A stretch of DNA of 14,984 nucleotides from CAZOVB01 sp964583095 (GTDB lineage: Bacteria > Planctomycetota > Phycisphaerae > SM23-33), in NCBI GenBank assembly GCA_964583095.1, contig CAZOVB010000088.1:1-14984 (forward strand), read 5' to 3'. Shown here piece by piece: positions 7,643 to 14,984 of this stretch. Every line of letters begins with the position of its first letter. Positions within the stretch are counted from its first letter, which is position 1. A program made the translations under genes and the position numbers. The notes beneath the pieces are model-generated. The model saw only the letters and a list, made by a program, of their open reading frames with translations, made no database searches and was not told where the DNA came from.

Positions 7643-7655
7643 GAGCCGCTGGCTC
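7643..7655 (+). other. Weak hairpin downstream of the SecA-like gene
   Basis: GAGCC (7643-7647) pairs with GGCTC (7651-7655) around a 3-nt loop, 18 nt after the operon's last stop. Only 5 bp, and no T-run follows, so it is a poor terminator candidate. It is recorded because nothing better ends the operon before the tRNA-Tyr promoter. Confidence 0.2.
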
Positions 7656-7744
7656 ATTCCTCTGGGCTAGACGCTTGCAGGGGCGATATTTTCGGGAGAA
7701 ATGGGGGGCGGTGCAATTTTCGCTTTTTGGGCCTGGGCAACCCC

Positions 7745-7773
7745 TTGACGCGATGGGGACCAGGGCGTAGAGT
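7745..7773 (+). promoter_or_regulatory. Sigma70-type promoter of the tRNA-Tyr gene
   Basis: TTGACG at 7745-7750 (5 of 6 to the -35 consensus) and TAGAGT at 7768-7773 (4 of 6 to the -10 consensus) are separated by exactly 17 nt. Transcription would start near 7780, about 6 nt before the tRNA's first base. This arrangement fits an independently transcribed tRNA. Confidence 0.75.
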
Positions 7774-7785
7774 ACGAAATTCCCC

Positions 7786-7868
7786 GGGAGTGTGCCCGAG
7801 CGGCCAAAGGGAACAGACTGTAAATCTGTCGGCGAATGCCTTCGCTGGTTCGAATCCAGCCGCTCCCA
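7786..7868 (+). tRNA. tRNA-Tyr (anticodon GUA)
   Basis: A complete type II (long variable arm) tRNA of 83 nt including the discriminator. Acceptor GGGAGTG pairs with CGCTCCC (one wobble). The D-arm CCCGAGCGGCCAAAGGGA is the classic bacterial tRNA-Tyr form. The anticodon GTA is at 7820-7822 in loop CTGTAAA. A variable arm at about 7829-7845 and a T-arm CTGG/TTCGAAT/CCAG follow. Discriminator A is at 7868 and no CCA is encoded. It has its own promoter just upstream and converges with purM on the other strand. Confidence 0.97.
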
Positions 7869-7878
7869 TTGAGGCTCC

Positions 7879-7896
7879 GATCGACCCTGGTCGATC
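7879..7896. other. Perfect inverted repeat between tRNA-Tyr and purM
   Basis: GATCGACC (7879-7886) and GGTCGATC (7889-7896) are exact reverse complements separated by 2 nt, 10 nt after the tRNA-Tyr. A run of five T's comes only at 7920-7924, too far for a textbook terminator. It may still serve as a tRNA 3' processing or termination structure. The rest of the 7869-8018 gap shows nothing I can name. Confidence 0.4.
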
Positions 7897-8018
7897 AGTC
7901 TGAAGTCTCAAATCCCCCGTTTTTCTCAATCGTTCCATTCTCCCAAGCCCCAAGAAGCAATCGGACGCGCTGTGGGCGAGAAAAGGCCGAAGTTCCTTGC
8001 CCCGCCTGGGCGGATTTC

Positions 8019-9098
<1,080 letters not shown>

Positions 9099-9158
9099 GG
9101 CAGGCCATCCTAGCAAACGCGGCGGGTAATGCAATCGGCAGTGGCTGTTATTGCGCAT

Positions 9159-9189
9159 GAAAACGGGCCGCCCGTGGAGGGCGACCCGT
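9159..9189 (-). terminator. Intrinsic terminator after the secreted beta-rich protein gene
   Basis: On the - strand an 11-bp GC-rich stem (9179-9189 with 9163-9173, one mismatch) with a 5-nt loop is followed by TTTT (9163-9160 region). It lies about 30 nt after the stop of the gene at 9217-10332 and separates it from purM. Confidence 0.75.
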
Positions 9190-9216
9190 CTTCCTGCTTA
9201 TCGCAGAAGCAAGAGG

Positions 9217-10332
9217 TTACTTCTTGAGCGGCTTACGAAGCGGACTGGGCCGGGGCTTGTCTCCCTGCCTCTGGGGGATGCTGATACCCTCGCGGGGTTG
9301 CCCCTGGACTTCCACGTGCTCTGCATGGAAGTAGTGGCGATTGAGCGTTGGGTAGCTGATCGCCACGCCGACGATGTATCGGCCGGGTTCCCGTGGCGTC
9401 CATTTGCCGGTGCTGACCCTTGTGCTGCCGGTAATCGCCTGGGTTCCCAGCGGGCCGGTGCGGTCGCGGTATTCATCCTTCCATACGAACAGACTGAAGG
9501 TCGGCTGATGGCGATCATTGGCCTGGGTGATCGGGAAGTGCACGATGCACTCCCTGCCGACCTGGGGGCCTTTCTGGGGCTCGGCGCGGTCTCGGACCGA
9601 CAGTGAACCGATTCTCCCCCCGCCGGCTCCGGCCGGGGGGTAAGAAGCACTGCGCAGGCCTCGGACCCGGAAGGCCTTGCCGCGGATGGCGGTGCTTTCC
9701 TTGACCATGACTTCATAGATCATCAGGTTGGAGTCGACGGCTCCGGCCGGGGTTTCGAACGTCAGGCGACGGCTGGTGGTCCAGTCGGTCATATCCTCAT
9801 AGCCCAGGAACTCTCCCCGAGGGGAAATTCTGAGTCTGCGGACCTTGTAGACCAGCTTGCTCGTGCCGCCATGGGCCAGGATATCGATATGATTGCTCCC
9901 CGCAGGTTGGGTGATAAGCTTGTCGAGCTTCACGCGGTTGACCCGGATGCTCTCGGGGCCCGAAGCTTCCCTGCCGTCATGGACGTAGATCTTGATCTTC
10001 TTATTCCGGGCGAATGCCATGCCTGACAAATTGACCTTGGCCCAGACCTCCCAGGTCCCGACCTGGTCGAAACGGATCGCCCGCTCGAGGTCATACACGC
10101 CGGCTGCCTCGAGACGAACAAATTCGTCGGAAGTCGGTGATTTCGTGTGCCAGATACTATGCCACCTGCCTCCGGTGCTGGGGGTTACCGTGAAGTTGAC
10201 CGGCTGATTCAGAGCGACTTTGGTGCGGTCGCAGGTGAGCTCTGCCGTTGGTCGATCCAGTCCCTGGGCCTGAGCCAGAGAGGCTGCGACCAGGACGGTG
10301 GCCATGACGGTAAGAATCGTGCGGTTTTTCAT
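9217..10332 (-). CDS. Secreted beta-rich protein of unknown function
   Basis: A 371-residue protein with a clear signal peptide (residues 1-22, cleavage near AQA/Q) and no further membrane segment, so probably periplasmic or extracellular. I do not recognise a family. About three beta-sandwich-like stretches are suggested: about 25-118, 128-222 and 240-345. The first and third end similarly (G-T-W-E-V-W-A-K-V near 92-100 and P-G-R-Y-I-V-G-V near 316-323), as Ig-like or carbohydrate-binding-like folds often do. The last 20 residues are basic and proline-rich. The start ATG at 10332 has a GGGGAG site 8 nt before it. It ends at a good terminator. It follows the esterase-like gene in the same direction, separated by 136 nt with a strong stem-loop, so co-transcription is uncertain. 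Confidence 0.8.
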   Translation of the reverse strand: MKNRTILTVMATVLVAASLAQAQGLDRPTAELTCDRTKVALNQPVNFTVTPSTGGRWHSIWHTKSPTSDEFVRLEAAGVYDLERAIRFDQVGTWEVWAKVNLSGMAFARNKKIKIYVHDGREASGPESIRVNRVKLDKLITQPAGSNHIDILAHGGTSKLVYKVRRLRISPRGEFLGYEDMTDWTTSRRLTFETPAGAVDSNLMIYEVMVKESTAIRGKAFRVRGLRSASYPPAGAGGGRIGSLSVRDRAEPQKGPQVGRECIVHFPITQANDRHQPTFSLFVWKDEYRDRTGPLGTQAITGSTRVSTGKWTPREPGRYIVGVAISYPTLNRHYFHAEHVEVQGQPREGISIPQRQGDKPRPSPLRKPLKK

Positions 10333-10397
10333 TACAGGGACTCCCCTCGTTCTGCAGGGACTACGCGAAGAACAGTCAGAAGCAGAAACCCACGTTC

Positions 10398-10438
10398 GTG
10401 CCTCCCCCGAAGGTTACGATAGGAGATCGGGGGAGGCG
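10398..10438. other. Strong stem-loop between the esterase-like and beta-rich protein genes
   Basis: CCTCCCCCGA (10401-10410) pairs perfectly with TCGGGGGAGG (10427-10436); an outer G-C pair (10400/10437) and a wobble extend it. The loop is 16 nt. It lies about 30 nt downstream of the esterase-like stop on the - strand. No T-run follows, so it is either a U-poor terminator or an mRNA-stabilising or partial-attenuation hairpin. A smaller repeat, ACTGT/ACAGT (10452-10456 and 10462-10466), lies next to it. The rest of the 10333-10468 gap has no clear promoter. Confidence 0.5.
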
Positions 10439-10468
10439 AATCGTCACAAAGACTGTTGTATACAGTAG

Positions 10469-12505
10469 TTACTTCAGAGGCCAGTCATCGGTTCGGAAGG
10501 GCGATGCCGGCAGGCCCTCGCGATTGTACAAATTGGCCTTACCTGCATCGGCTGACCACCCATAACGCAGCGCCTCGGGATTGGGGACCTGGCCGGACCC
10601 GACGACGATGGTCCGGCCCTCGATGCGGGCCTGGGCGGGATGGAATTTGCGGTCGGCCCCGGCCAGTGCAAAACCCTCCAATTGCCCGGTCGGACTGACC
10701 AGGCCCCCGCCGATGTGCGTGAAGCGAACGCGGATTCTGCCTTCTTCGAACCGGTGGGCCAGGTAGACAGGGCCCGAACCGACGGTCTTTGCCCCGTAGA
10801 GGGATTCCAAGGCCCAGAGCGAGAGCCTCCTGCCGACAAGCCGTCGGTCCGGAGCGGGGCCCGAACCTGCAGACCATGCGTCGAAGGTGACAATCAGGCC
10901 CGTTTCCCGCAGTCGTTTCGCCGCGGTGAACTGGGCATCGCGCAGGGCTGGCCAGGAGCTGGGGTTCGGAACCGACGCGCGTTGGCCAGGACGAGGCAAC
11001 TGGATGATCCCCCAGTGGAAGCCTCCTGCCTGCTTCCATTCGTGCCTCCAGCCCTGGATGAGTGTCGGCAGCAGCGACCGGAAGTTTTCCGGGTCTTCCA
11101 GGTCGGCGCGACCTTGATACCAGGCTGTCCCCGCCAGGCCATAGGGCACCAGGGGCGCGATCATGCCGTTGTAAATGCCGGCGGGGTCTTCCAGGCGCCT
11201 ACCCGGCTGGGAGGTCTTCTCGGGACGGACCGGTGCCCCGGAGGTATCGATTCGAAGGGCGACCTTGTATTTCCAGTCGCCCCCCAGGTCAATGGCCTGG
11301 TCTTGCGGAGCACCCTTGGGGGCAAGAGTCATCGCAGGAGAGTTTGGGTCCCACCCGCCCCGGCCGCCCAGATCCAGCACGCGAACAGCCAGAAGATTGG
11401 TTCCCGGCTGAACCAGTGGCCCCGGGATGGTGTAGTGTCTTTCCTGCCCGGCCGGGTCGTTTTCGCCCAGCTGGGTGCTGCCGATGATCTCGCCGTTGAA
11501 GAAGGTCCTGTCGGCCTGGTCGATGCGTCCCAGGTGCAGGGAGAGGTCCCGACCAGCCCATTCGGGAGGGATCTGCACCGTTTTTCGCAGCCAGACGACC
11601 CCGTCCAGTCCGGCCAGGGCCTGGGATTCCCACCAGCCGGGCAGGGTCATCTGCGGCCAGTCTTCGGCGTTGAGTTCGCGTTGAGCCCAGCGTCCTTTGC
11701 CGCCCGGGTCACGTCGGTCGATGACGGAGAGATAGTGCTCCATCTGCTCCAGATAGACGCTCATCAGGTTCTGGTATGCGACGTCGGGGTCCTCGCCGGC
11801 ATTTCGCCAGGCACGGACCCACGTGTCCACAGCATCCAGGCGCGAGGCGTAGACGGGCCGGCGGGCCAGGGCTCTGCGGGGCGTCCAGGCGGCGATGGGA
11901 GTACCGGCCCAACTGGCATCGATGACACCCACGGGCACGCCGAGGGTTTCATGCAGGTCTCGGGCCAGGAAGTAGCCGATGGCGGAGAAGTCGGCTGCGC
12001 TGTTGGGCGAACAGAATCTCCATCGGCCTTGGGTGTTCCATTGGGTCACCTCGGCCCTTCGGCGGGGGACCGAGAAGAGGCGGATATCGGGCCAGGTTGC
12101 CTGCCGCGCCTGTCGTTGCCCGTCGCCGAGTTCCTTCAGCGGCATGGCCATGCCCTCCCCGCCGGCGCAGAGCCAGACCTCCCCGAAGAGCAGATCGGTG
12201 CGATCGAGTCGCCCCGAGCCGTGGACAGTCAGCGTGTGAGGCCCGCCGGCAGGGAAGGGACTGAACTTCACCAGCCATTTTCCCCCGGGTCCGGCCCGGG
12301 TGATGCGGCGTTGCCCGGCCAGGACCACCGTGACCTCTTTTCCGGGCTTGTCCCACCCCCAGACAGGCAGGGTGATGCCCTGCTGGAGGACGGCGTTGTC
12401 GGAGAAGATGGCCGGCAGTGTCAGCTTCCGGGGTGGCGAGGAGGAATCGCACCCGATGGCCAGGACGGCCAGGGCAAGGACGGTCGGTATTGCGAAACTC
12501 CGCAT
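10469..12505 (-). CDS. Sialate O-acetylesterase-family lipoprotein, probably catalytically inactive
   Basis: A 678-residue exported lipoprotein: signal peptide with lipobox LAIGC (cysteine 19). The SASA/SGNH architecture is clear: N-terminal beta domain (about 28-105), block GEVWLCAGGEGMAMPL (108-123), SWAGTPIAAW (198-207), an inserted GH2-type jelly-roll about 285-380, YNGMIAPL (445-452), WYQGRADLED (462-471), RDAQF (522-526) and a final VGRRLSLWAL block (557-566). Members normally carry GQSNM with the nucleophilic serine; here GGEGM puts Glu117 there. WYQGES is WYQGRA. The usual D-x-H-P motif before the last block reads GPAP, with no histidine. Hydrolysis by the standard mechanism therefore seems impossible; a glycan-binding role is plausible (inference). 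ATG 12505 has a strong AGGAGG site 5 nt upstream; a longer in-frame start at 12535 would spoil the signal peptide. Confidence 0.85.
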   Translation of the reverse strand: MRSFAIPTVLALAVLAIGCDSSSPPRKLTLPAIFSDNAVLQQGITLPVWGWDKPGKEVTVVLAGQRRITRAGPGGKWLVKFSPFPAGGPHTLTVHGSGRLDRTDLLFGEVWLCAGGEGMAMPLKELGDGQRQARQATWPDIRLFSVPRRRAEVTQWNTQGRWRFCSPNSAADFSAIGYFLARDLHETLGVPVGVIDASWAGTPIAAWTPRRALARRPVYASRLDAVDTWVRAWRNAGEDPDVAYQNLMSVYLEQMEHYLSVIDRRDPGGKGRWAQRELNAEDWPQMTLPGWWESQALAGLDGVVWLRKTVQIPPEWAGRDLSLHLGRIDQADRTFFNGEIIGSTQLGENDPAGQERHYTIPGPLVQPGTNLLAVRVLDLGGRGGWDPNSPAMTLAPKGAPQDQAIDLGGDWKYKVALRIDTSGAPVRPEKTSQPGRRLEDPAGIYNGMIAPLVPYGLAGTAWYQGRADLEDPENFRSLLPTLIQGWRHEWKQAGGFHWGIIQLPRPGQRASVPNPSSWPALRDAQFTAAKRLRETGLIVTFDAWSAGSGPAPDRRLVGRRLSLWALESLYGAKTVGSGPVYLAHRFEEGRIRVRFTHIGGGLVSPTGQLEGFALAGADRKFHPAQARIEGRTIVVGSGQVPNPEALRYGWSADAGKANLYNREGLPASPFRTDDWPLK

Positions 12506-12549
12506 GGATCCCTCCTGTGCAGCGAAAGGTTGCAAGCTCTGTCGGTGGT

Positions 12550-12578
12550 TTTGTATCGCAACGCAGAAGCACTGACAA
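12550..12578 (-). promoter_or_regulatory. Sigma70-type promoter of the esterase-like lipoprotein gene
   Basis: On the - strand, TTGTCA (12578-12573; 5 of 6 to consensus) and TACAAA (12555-12550; 4 of 6) are spaced by exactly 17 nt. Transcription would begin near 12543, giving a leader of about 38 nt that includes the strong AGGAGG ribosome site before ATG 12505. The remaining upstream bases to 12612 show no clear terminator for the DUF72 gene. Confidence 0.6.
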
Positions 12579-12612
12579 AGGTTTTATGCCCCCGTGGGAG
12601 GAGGTCGAGGGG

Positions 12613-13428
12613 TCACACTTCGATCCGGCCCACCAGGCGGCGGAAGGTTTCGGCGTTGCGGGCGGCCTGTCCGCGATGACAATTATTGAAGAACGCATAG
12701 ACCTTGTCGACCTGGGAATCGAGACAATCGGTCCACTGGGTCAGGATCTGCTCGAGCTGTTCCTCGTCGTAATGGTAGTCATATCTTTCGACCGCGCCGG
12801 CGTACCAGTTTTCGGCCTTGCGGGAATGCAGCCGGAGGTAGCCGACCGGGCTGGTCAGTTGCGGGTGGTGATGAAACAAAGCGGGGATGTCCGGAACGTC
12901 CGGGATGACCAGGGAGACGTTCCGCTGGGCCAGACCCTGATCGACCGAATCGACCTGCCAGGAGCGATGGCGGAACTCGACGGCCAGCGGGGCCGGCTGG
13001 AATGCGTCGATCAGGTCCGACAAGTATCTCCGGTTGGCCGAAGTCCGATGAAAGGCCTGGGGGAACTGAAGCAGCACGCCGGCGAGTTTCTGGTGGCGGA
13101 CGAGGGGTTCCAGTGCTTCCAGAAAGGCCGAGGCGCCTTCGATGTCCCCGTTGTGGGTGAAGTCCTGGTTGGCCTTGACCCAGAAGTCGAAGTTCGGGGG
13201 GCTCTTGCGGGCCAGACCCTGCATGGTTCGTCCCGAAGGCATGCGGTAATAGGTGTAGTTGACCTCCACGGTGTTGAAAGCCTGGACGTAGGAGCTGAAC
13301 ATCTCGGACTTCCTGGTGCCGGGAGGGTAGAAAGGCCCCACCCAGTCAGTGAAGGACCATCCACTCGTGCCCACGACGAACTTCTCGCAGGCTGGGCTCT
13401 GGCAGGGCTGCTGATGAGGATCGTTCAT
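12613..13428 (-). CDS. DUF72 family protein
   Basis: A 271-residue, probably cytosolic protein of the widespread DUF72 family (TIM-barrel-like, function unsettled). Marks are VGTSGWSFTDWVGPFYPPG (19-37), a FNTVEVNYTYYRMPS segment (51-65), FWVKANQDFTHNGD (82-95), an E-F-R-H-R-S-W motif, Y-L-R-L-H (in the position of the family's RLHG) and FFNNCHRGQAARNAETF near the C-terminus. Family length is usually about 240-290, so it is full-length. A short N-terminal extension holds two cysteines (CQSPAC, 9-14). The ATG at 13428 overlaps the previous gene's TGA (ATGA), with GGGGAAG just upstream, so the two should be translationally coupled. An upstream in-frame extension lies wholly inside the preceding gene and was rejected. 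No sign of regulation beyond the shared transcript. Confidence 0.9.
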   Translation of the reverse strand: MNDPHQQPCQSPACEKFVVGTSGWSFTDWVGPFYPPGTRKSEMFSSYVQAFNTVEVNYTYYRMPSGRTMQGLARKSPPNFDFWVKANQDFTHNGDIEGASAFLEALEPLVRHQKLAGVLLQFPQAFHRTSANRRYLSDLIDAFQPAPLAVEFRHRSWQVDSVDQGLAQRNVSLVIPDVPDIPALFHHHPQLTSPVGYLRLHSRKAENWYAGAVERYDYHYDEEQLEQILTQWTDCLDSQVDKVYAFFNNCHRGQAARNAETFRRLVGRIEV

Positions 13429-14747
13429 TCTTCCCCGCCTGGTTGGAGTTGCCCCTGCCGGTCGGTCTGGTCGCGGCGTTTCTGGACATTCGGCGTCCGG
13501 GCCTTCTCTTCGGGCAGGGGGGCTTTCTGTCGCGGGTCGGCGTAGAGGTGGACGTTGTCCCAGAGGTAGCGACCCGGAGGCCAGTAGGAGTAAATCTGGA
13601 TCTGCAGGTACTCGACGTTTTCGGGCAAGCCGCCCCGCGGGGGGAACGGAGCGGCCAGGTGGGTCCATTGTCCCTTGGCGTCCTTGCAGTTGAGGTACCA
13701 GCGGTAGCACTCCCGCATGTAGGCCTTGGGGTTCTCCTTTGCGTCCTTTTCGATGAGGTCCCGGCGTTGTTTCGGGTTCATCCGGGCGAATTCCTCAGGG
13801 GTCAGGCCCACCGCGGCCAGTCTGCTCTCGCTCATGGCGTCCATGGCATGGCTGGTTCTGCGGAAGCCTTTAATGAAGACCTTCGCTCCACCCTGGCCGA
13901 AGCAGTCTGCTGTGAGCCAGTAGCGCCGGCCCGGGATGGCGGGGATGTATTGACTTGCGAAGTGCACCCCCTCGAGCCCGGCAACGCTGGAATAGCCGGT
14001 GCTGCGAGGAATCTTGGGGGGATGTTCGGGCGAGGCCTGTCCCAGCAGGAGCTTGCGCTGATAGGCCAGCCACGGATCGCGGGCCAGGTCGGTCTGCACA
14101 CGAAGGATGGTTCGGCGGTCCTTGTCGGGGCCTTTGGCCTCTTCCAGGAAGGTCGAGACATTGTCCGGGCTCTGCCATCCCTCACCGCCGGCATCGAACG
14201 AACCGTTGACGTTTAGGGGCTTGCCCAACTGCTCGGGTTCTTCTTCGTCCCCGTATTCGGGAGGTTTCCAGAGAGCCTGTCCCAGAAGCGCTTCGACCAC
14301 CTGGGCGGAAAGTACCGCCCGCCACCGCTGGGAGTCGTCGGAGAAGACCTTGACCCAGCCCTGGTCTTGGGGGGGATTTCGCAGGTCGATGCATCGGACC
14401 TCGATGCGGACTTTGTTGTCGACCTTCTGCAGGTTTCCGTAGAGAACCAGGTTGACACCCCACTGTTTCTGCATCTTTTCGATGACGGTCTGGGGCGGTG
14501 TGGTGAGCTTCAGTGGGCCGGTCAGTTCCGCTGTGGTCAGGCGGTCGATGACTTCCATTGCTTTCTGGCGTCGCAGCTTGAGGCGGATGGAGTCGGCCAG
14601 GGCGGCTCCCGAAGAGGGATCGTCGCTGCGGAGGTCGCAGAGCAGCGCGTAGGTCTTGGGGGGGGCAGGGTCTTCTGCCGGCGGCTGGGCGTGCGCCGGC
14701 CCAAGCAGGCAAAGCAGGCAGATGAGGATGGTAAGCATCTCTTTCAT
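13425..14747 (-). CDS. Secreted two-domain protein: TolB/FlgO-like N-terminus, carbohydrate-binding-like C-terminus
   Basis: A 440-residue exported protein with a signal peptide (residues 1-20, cleavage AHA/Q). Residues about 31-160 resemble the domain seen in FlgO, CsgG and TolB N-termini: a strand YALLCDL, a helix of D-S-I-R-L-K-L-R-R type, E-V-I-D-R, a helix ending K-Q-W-G-V-N-L-V-L-Y-G-N-L (94-106) and strands V-R-I-E-V-R. An acidic linker at 163-175 follows. From about 178 an N-G-S-F-D-A-G-G-E-G-W opening, a Y-I-P-A-I-P-G-R-R-Y-W-L-T-A-D stretch and a late L-W-D-N-V-H-L-Y strand look like CBM4/9-type carbohydrate-binding modules, with a charged helical insert about 300-345. Both assignments rest on pattern only. 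The C-terminus is charged. No ribosome site precedes ATG 14747, and a TATAAT lies just upstream. Its TGA overlaps the DUF72 start. Confidence 0.75.
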   Translation of the reverse strand: MKEMLTILICLLCLLGPAHAQPPAEDPAPPKTYALLCDLRSDDPSSGAALADSIRLKLRRQKAMEVIDRLTTAELTGPLKLTTPPQTVIEKMQKQWGVNLVLYGNLQKVDNKVRIEVRCIDLRNPPQDQGWVKVFSDDSQRWRAVLSAQVVEALLGQALWKPPEYGDEEEPEQLGKPLNVNGSFDAGGEGWQSPDNVSTFLEEAKGPDKDRRTILRVQTDLARDPWLAYQRKLLLGQASPEHPPKIPRSTGYSSVAGLEGVHFASQYIPAIPGRRYWLTADCFGQGGAKVFIKGFRRTSHAMDAMSESRLAAVGLTPEEFARMNPKQRRDLIEKDAKENPKAYMRECYRWYLNCKDAKGQWTHLAAPFPPRGGLPENVEYLQIQIYSYWPPGRYLWDNVHLYADPRQKAPLPEEKARTPNVQKRRDQTDRQGQLQPGGEE

Positions 14748-14761
14748 GGCGTTCGATGCCT

Positions 14762-14767
14762 ATTATA
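14762..14767 (-). promoter_or_regulatory. TATAAT -10 box just upstream of the secreted two-domain protein
   Basis: A perfect TATAAT on the - strand ends 15 nt before ATG 14747, placing transcription start near 14755 and leaving a leader of about 8 nt. The best -35 candidate is TTGCGC (14792-14787) at a long 19-nt spacing, which is weak. The absence of a Shine-Dalgarno sequence between the box and the ATG agrees with a near-leaderless mRNA. Confidence 0.5.
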
Positions 14768-14795
14768 AGGTCCTCCCCGGCCGGTCGCGCAAGAG

Positions 14796-14831
14796 AAAAC
14801 CCCGACGCAGGAGGCCGAACCGCGTCGGGGT
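14796..14831 (-). terminator. Intrinsic terminator of the PEP-CTERM gene
   Basis: On the - strand a perfect 9-bp stem (CCCCGACGC 14830-14822 region with GCGTCGGGG 14808-14800) with a 13-nt loop is followed directly by TTTT (14799-14796). It sits about 43 nt after the stop of the PEP-CTERM gene and just upstream of the next gene's promoter, so it insulates the two. Confidence 0.8.
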
Positions 14832-14873
14832 CGATCAGCCGGGCCGGCCGGCTTGCGTTGTCACTCTTCTGGG

Positions 14874-14984
14874 CTATGCGCGACGTCTTCGCCGCAGAGC
14901 TGCCAGGGAACCCAGGCCCAGCAGGGCCAATGTGGCCGGCTCGGGAACCACTTCGCCCTCTACCGATGCGACCACGCCTTCCTG
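14874..14984 (-). CDS. PEP-CTERM protein, 3' end only
   Basis: Only the last 36 codons are in the window; the gene continues beyond the right edge. Reading the - strand in frame gives a short acidic and valine-rich stretch, then VPEPATLALLGLGSLAAL followed by five arginines, alanine and a TAG stop (14876-14874). That is a textbook PEP-CTERM sorting signal: P-E-P motif, a hydrophobic helix and a basic cytoplasmic tail. Such proteins are exported by Sec and then cut and anchored or released by an exosortase. No exosortase gene is in this window. The body of the protein and thus its function cannot be seen. A strong terminator follows it. Confidence 0.9.
   Translation of the reverse strand, partial: QEGVVASVEGEVVPEPATLALLGLGSLAALRRRRRA

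Noticed and set aside
9099..9158. Purine riboswitch or clear promoter upstream of purM
   Set aside because: The 60-nt region is too short for a riboswitch and shows only poor -35/-10 matches (TTGCAT and TAGGAT, 16-nt spacing) that overlap the ribosome-site area.
10640..12679. Long + strand open frame (about 679 codons) antisense to the esterase-like lipoprotein gene
   Set aside because: No domain, no ribosome site, and it mirrors a real lipoprotein gene with lipobox, promoter and ribosome site on the - strand.
13429..13710. N-terminal extension of the DUF72 gene by 94 codons
   Set aside because: It lies entirely inside the preceding gene in another frame, is arginine- and proline-rich, and the ATG at 13428 has a ribosome site and gives a normal DUF72 start.

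Overview
The window looks like chromosomal DNA from a high-GC bacterium, most likely of the phylum Planctomycetota (perhaps Phycisphaerae). The evidence is a PEP-CTERM sorting tail at the right edge, many secreted proteins of unknown function, a DUF3467 gene, and an M50/HlyD/SecA-like gene set of a kind I associate with that group. The phylum call is inference; no rRNA or marker-gene comparison was possible. I see no insertion sequence, integrase, CRISPR array or phage gene.

Left half (1-7868, all + strand). It opens with the 3' part of a tRNA-Arg(UCG), then a small DUF3467 gene. After a 101-nt gap with two hairpins comes a tightly packed four-gene operon (616-7625, gaps of 14, 3 and 0 nt). 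It encodes a periplasmic HlyD/membrane-fusion-type adaptor; a GAF-GAF-transmembrane-HlyD fusion; a PqqD-like/M50 zinc metalloprotease/HlyD fusion; and a shortened SecA-like ATPase that lacks the C-terminal parts canonical SecA uses to engage SecYEG. Together they look like an envelope-spanning machine with a cytosolic motor, an intramembrane protease with a possible leader-peptide recognition domain, a cytosolic sensor and several periplasmic adaptors. This is the most interesting system in the window. No ABC ATPase, TolC-like channel or obvious substrate gene is present. A tRNA-Tyr(GUA) with its own sigma70-type promoter follows.

Right half (8019-14984, all - strand). Reading leftward from the right edge: the 3' end of a PEP-CTERM protein gene with an intrinsic terminator; a secreted two-domain protein (stress/TolB-like N-terminus, carbohydrate-binding-like C-terminus) with a TATAAT box almost on its start codon; a DUF72 gene coupled to it by an ATGA overlap; a lipoprotein of the sialate O-acetylesterase family whose nucleophile and histidine motifs are both lost; a secreted beta-rich protein of unknown function with an intrinsic terminator; and purM, the purine-biosynthesis AIR synthetase, which converges on the tRNA-Tyr.

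No gene-free stretch exceeds 300 bases. The longest gaps (about 100-160 nt) hold the promoters, hairpins and terminators listed below.
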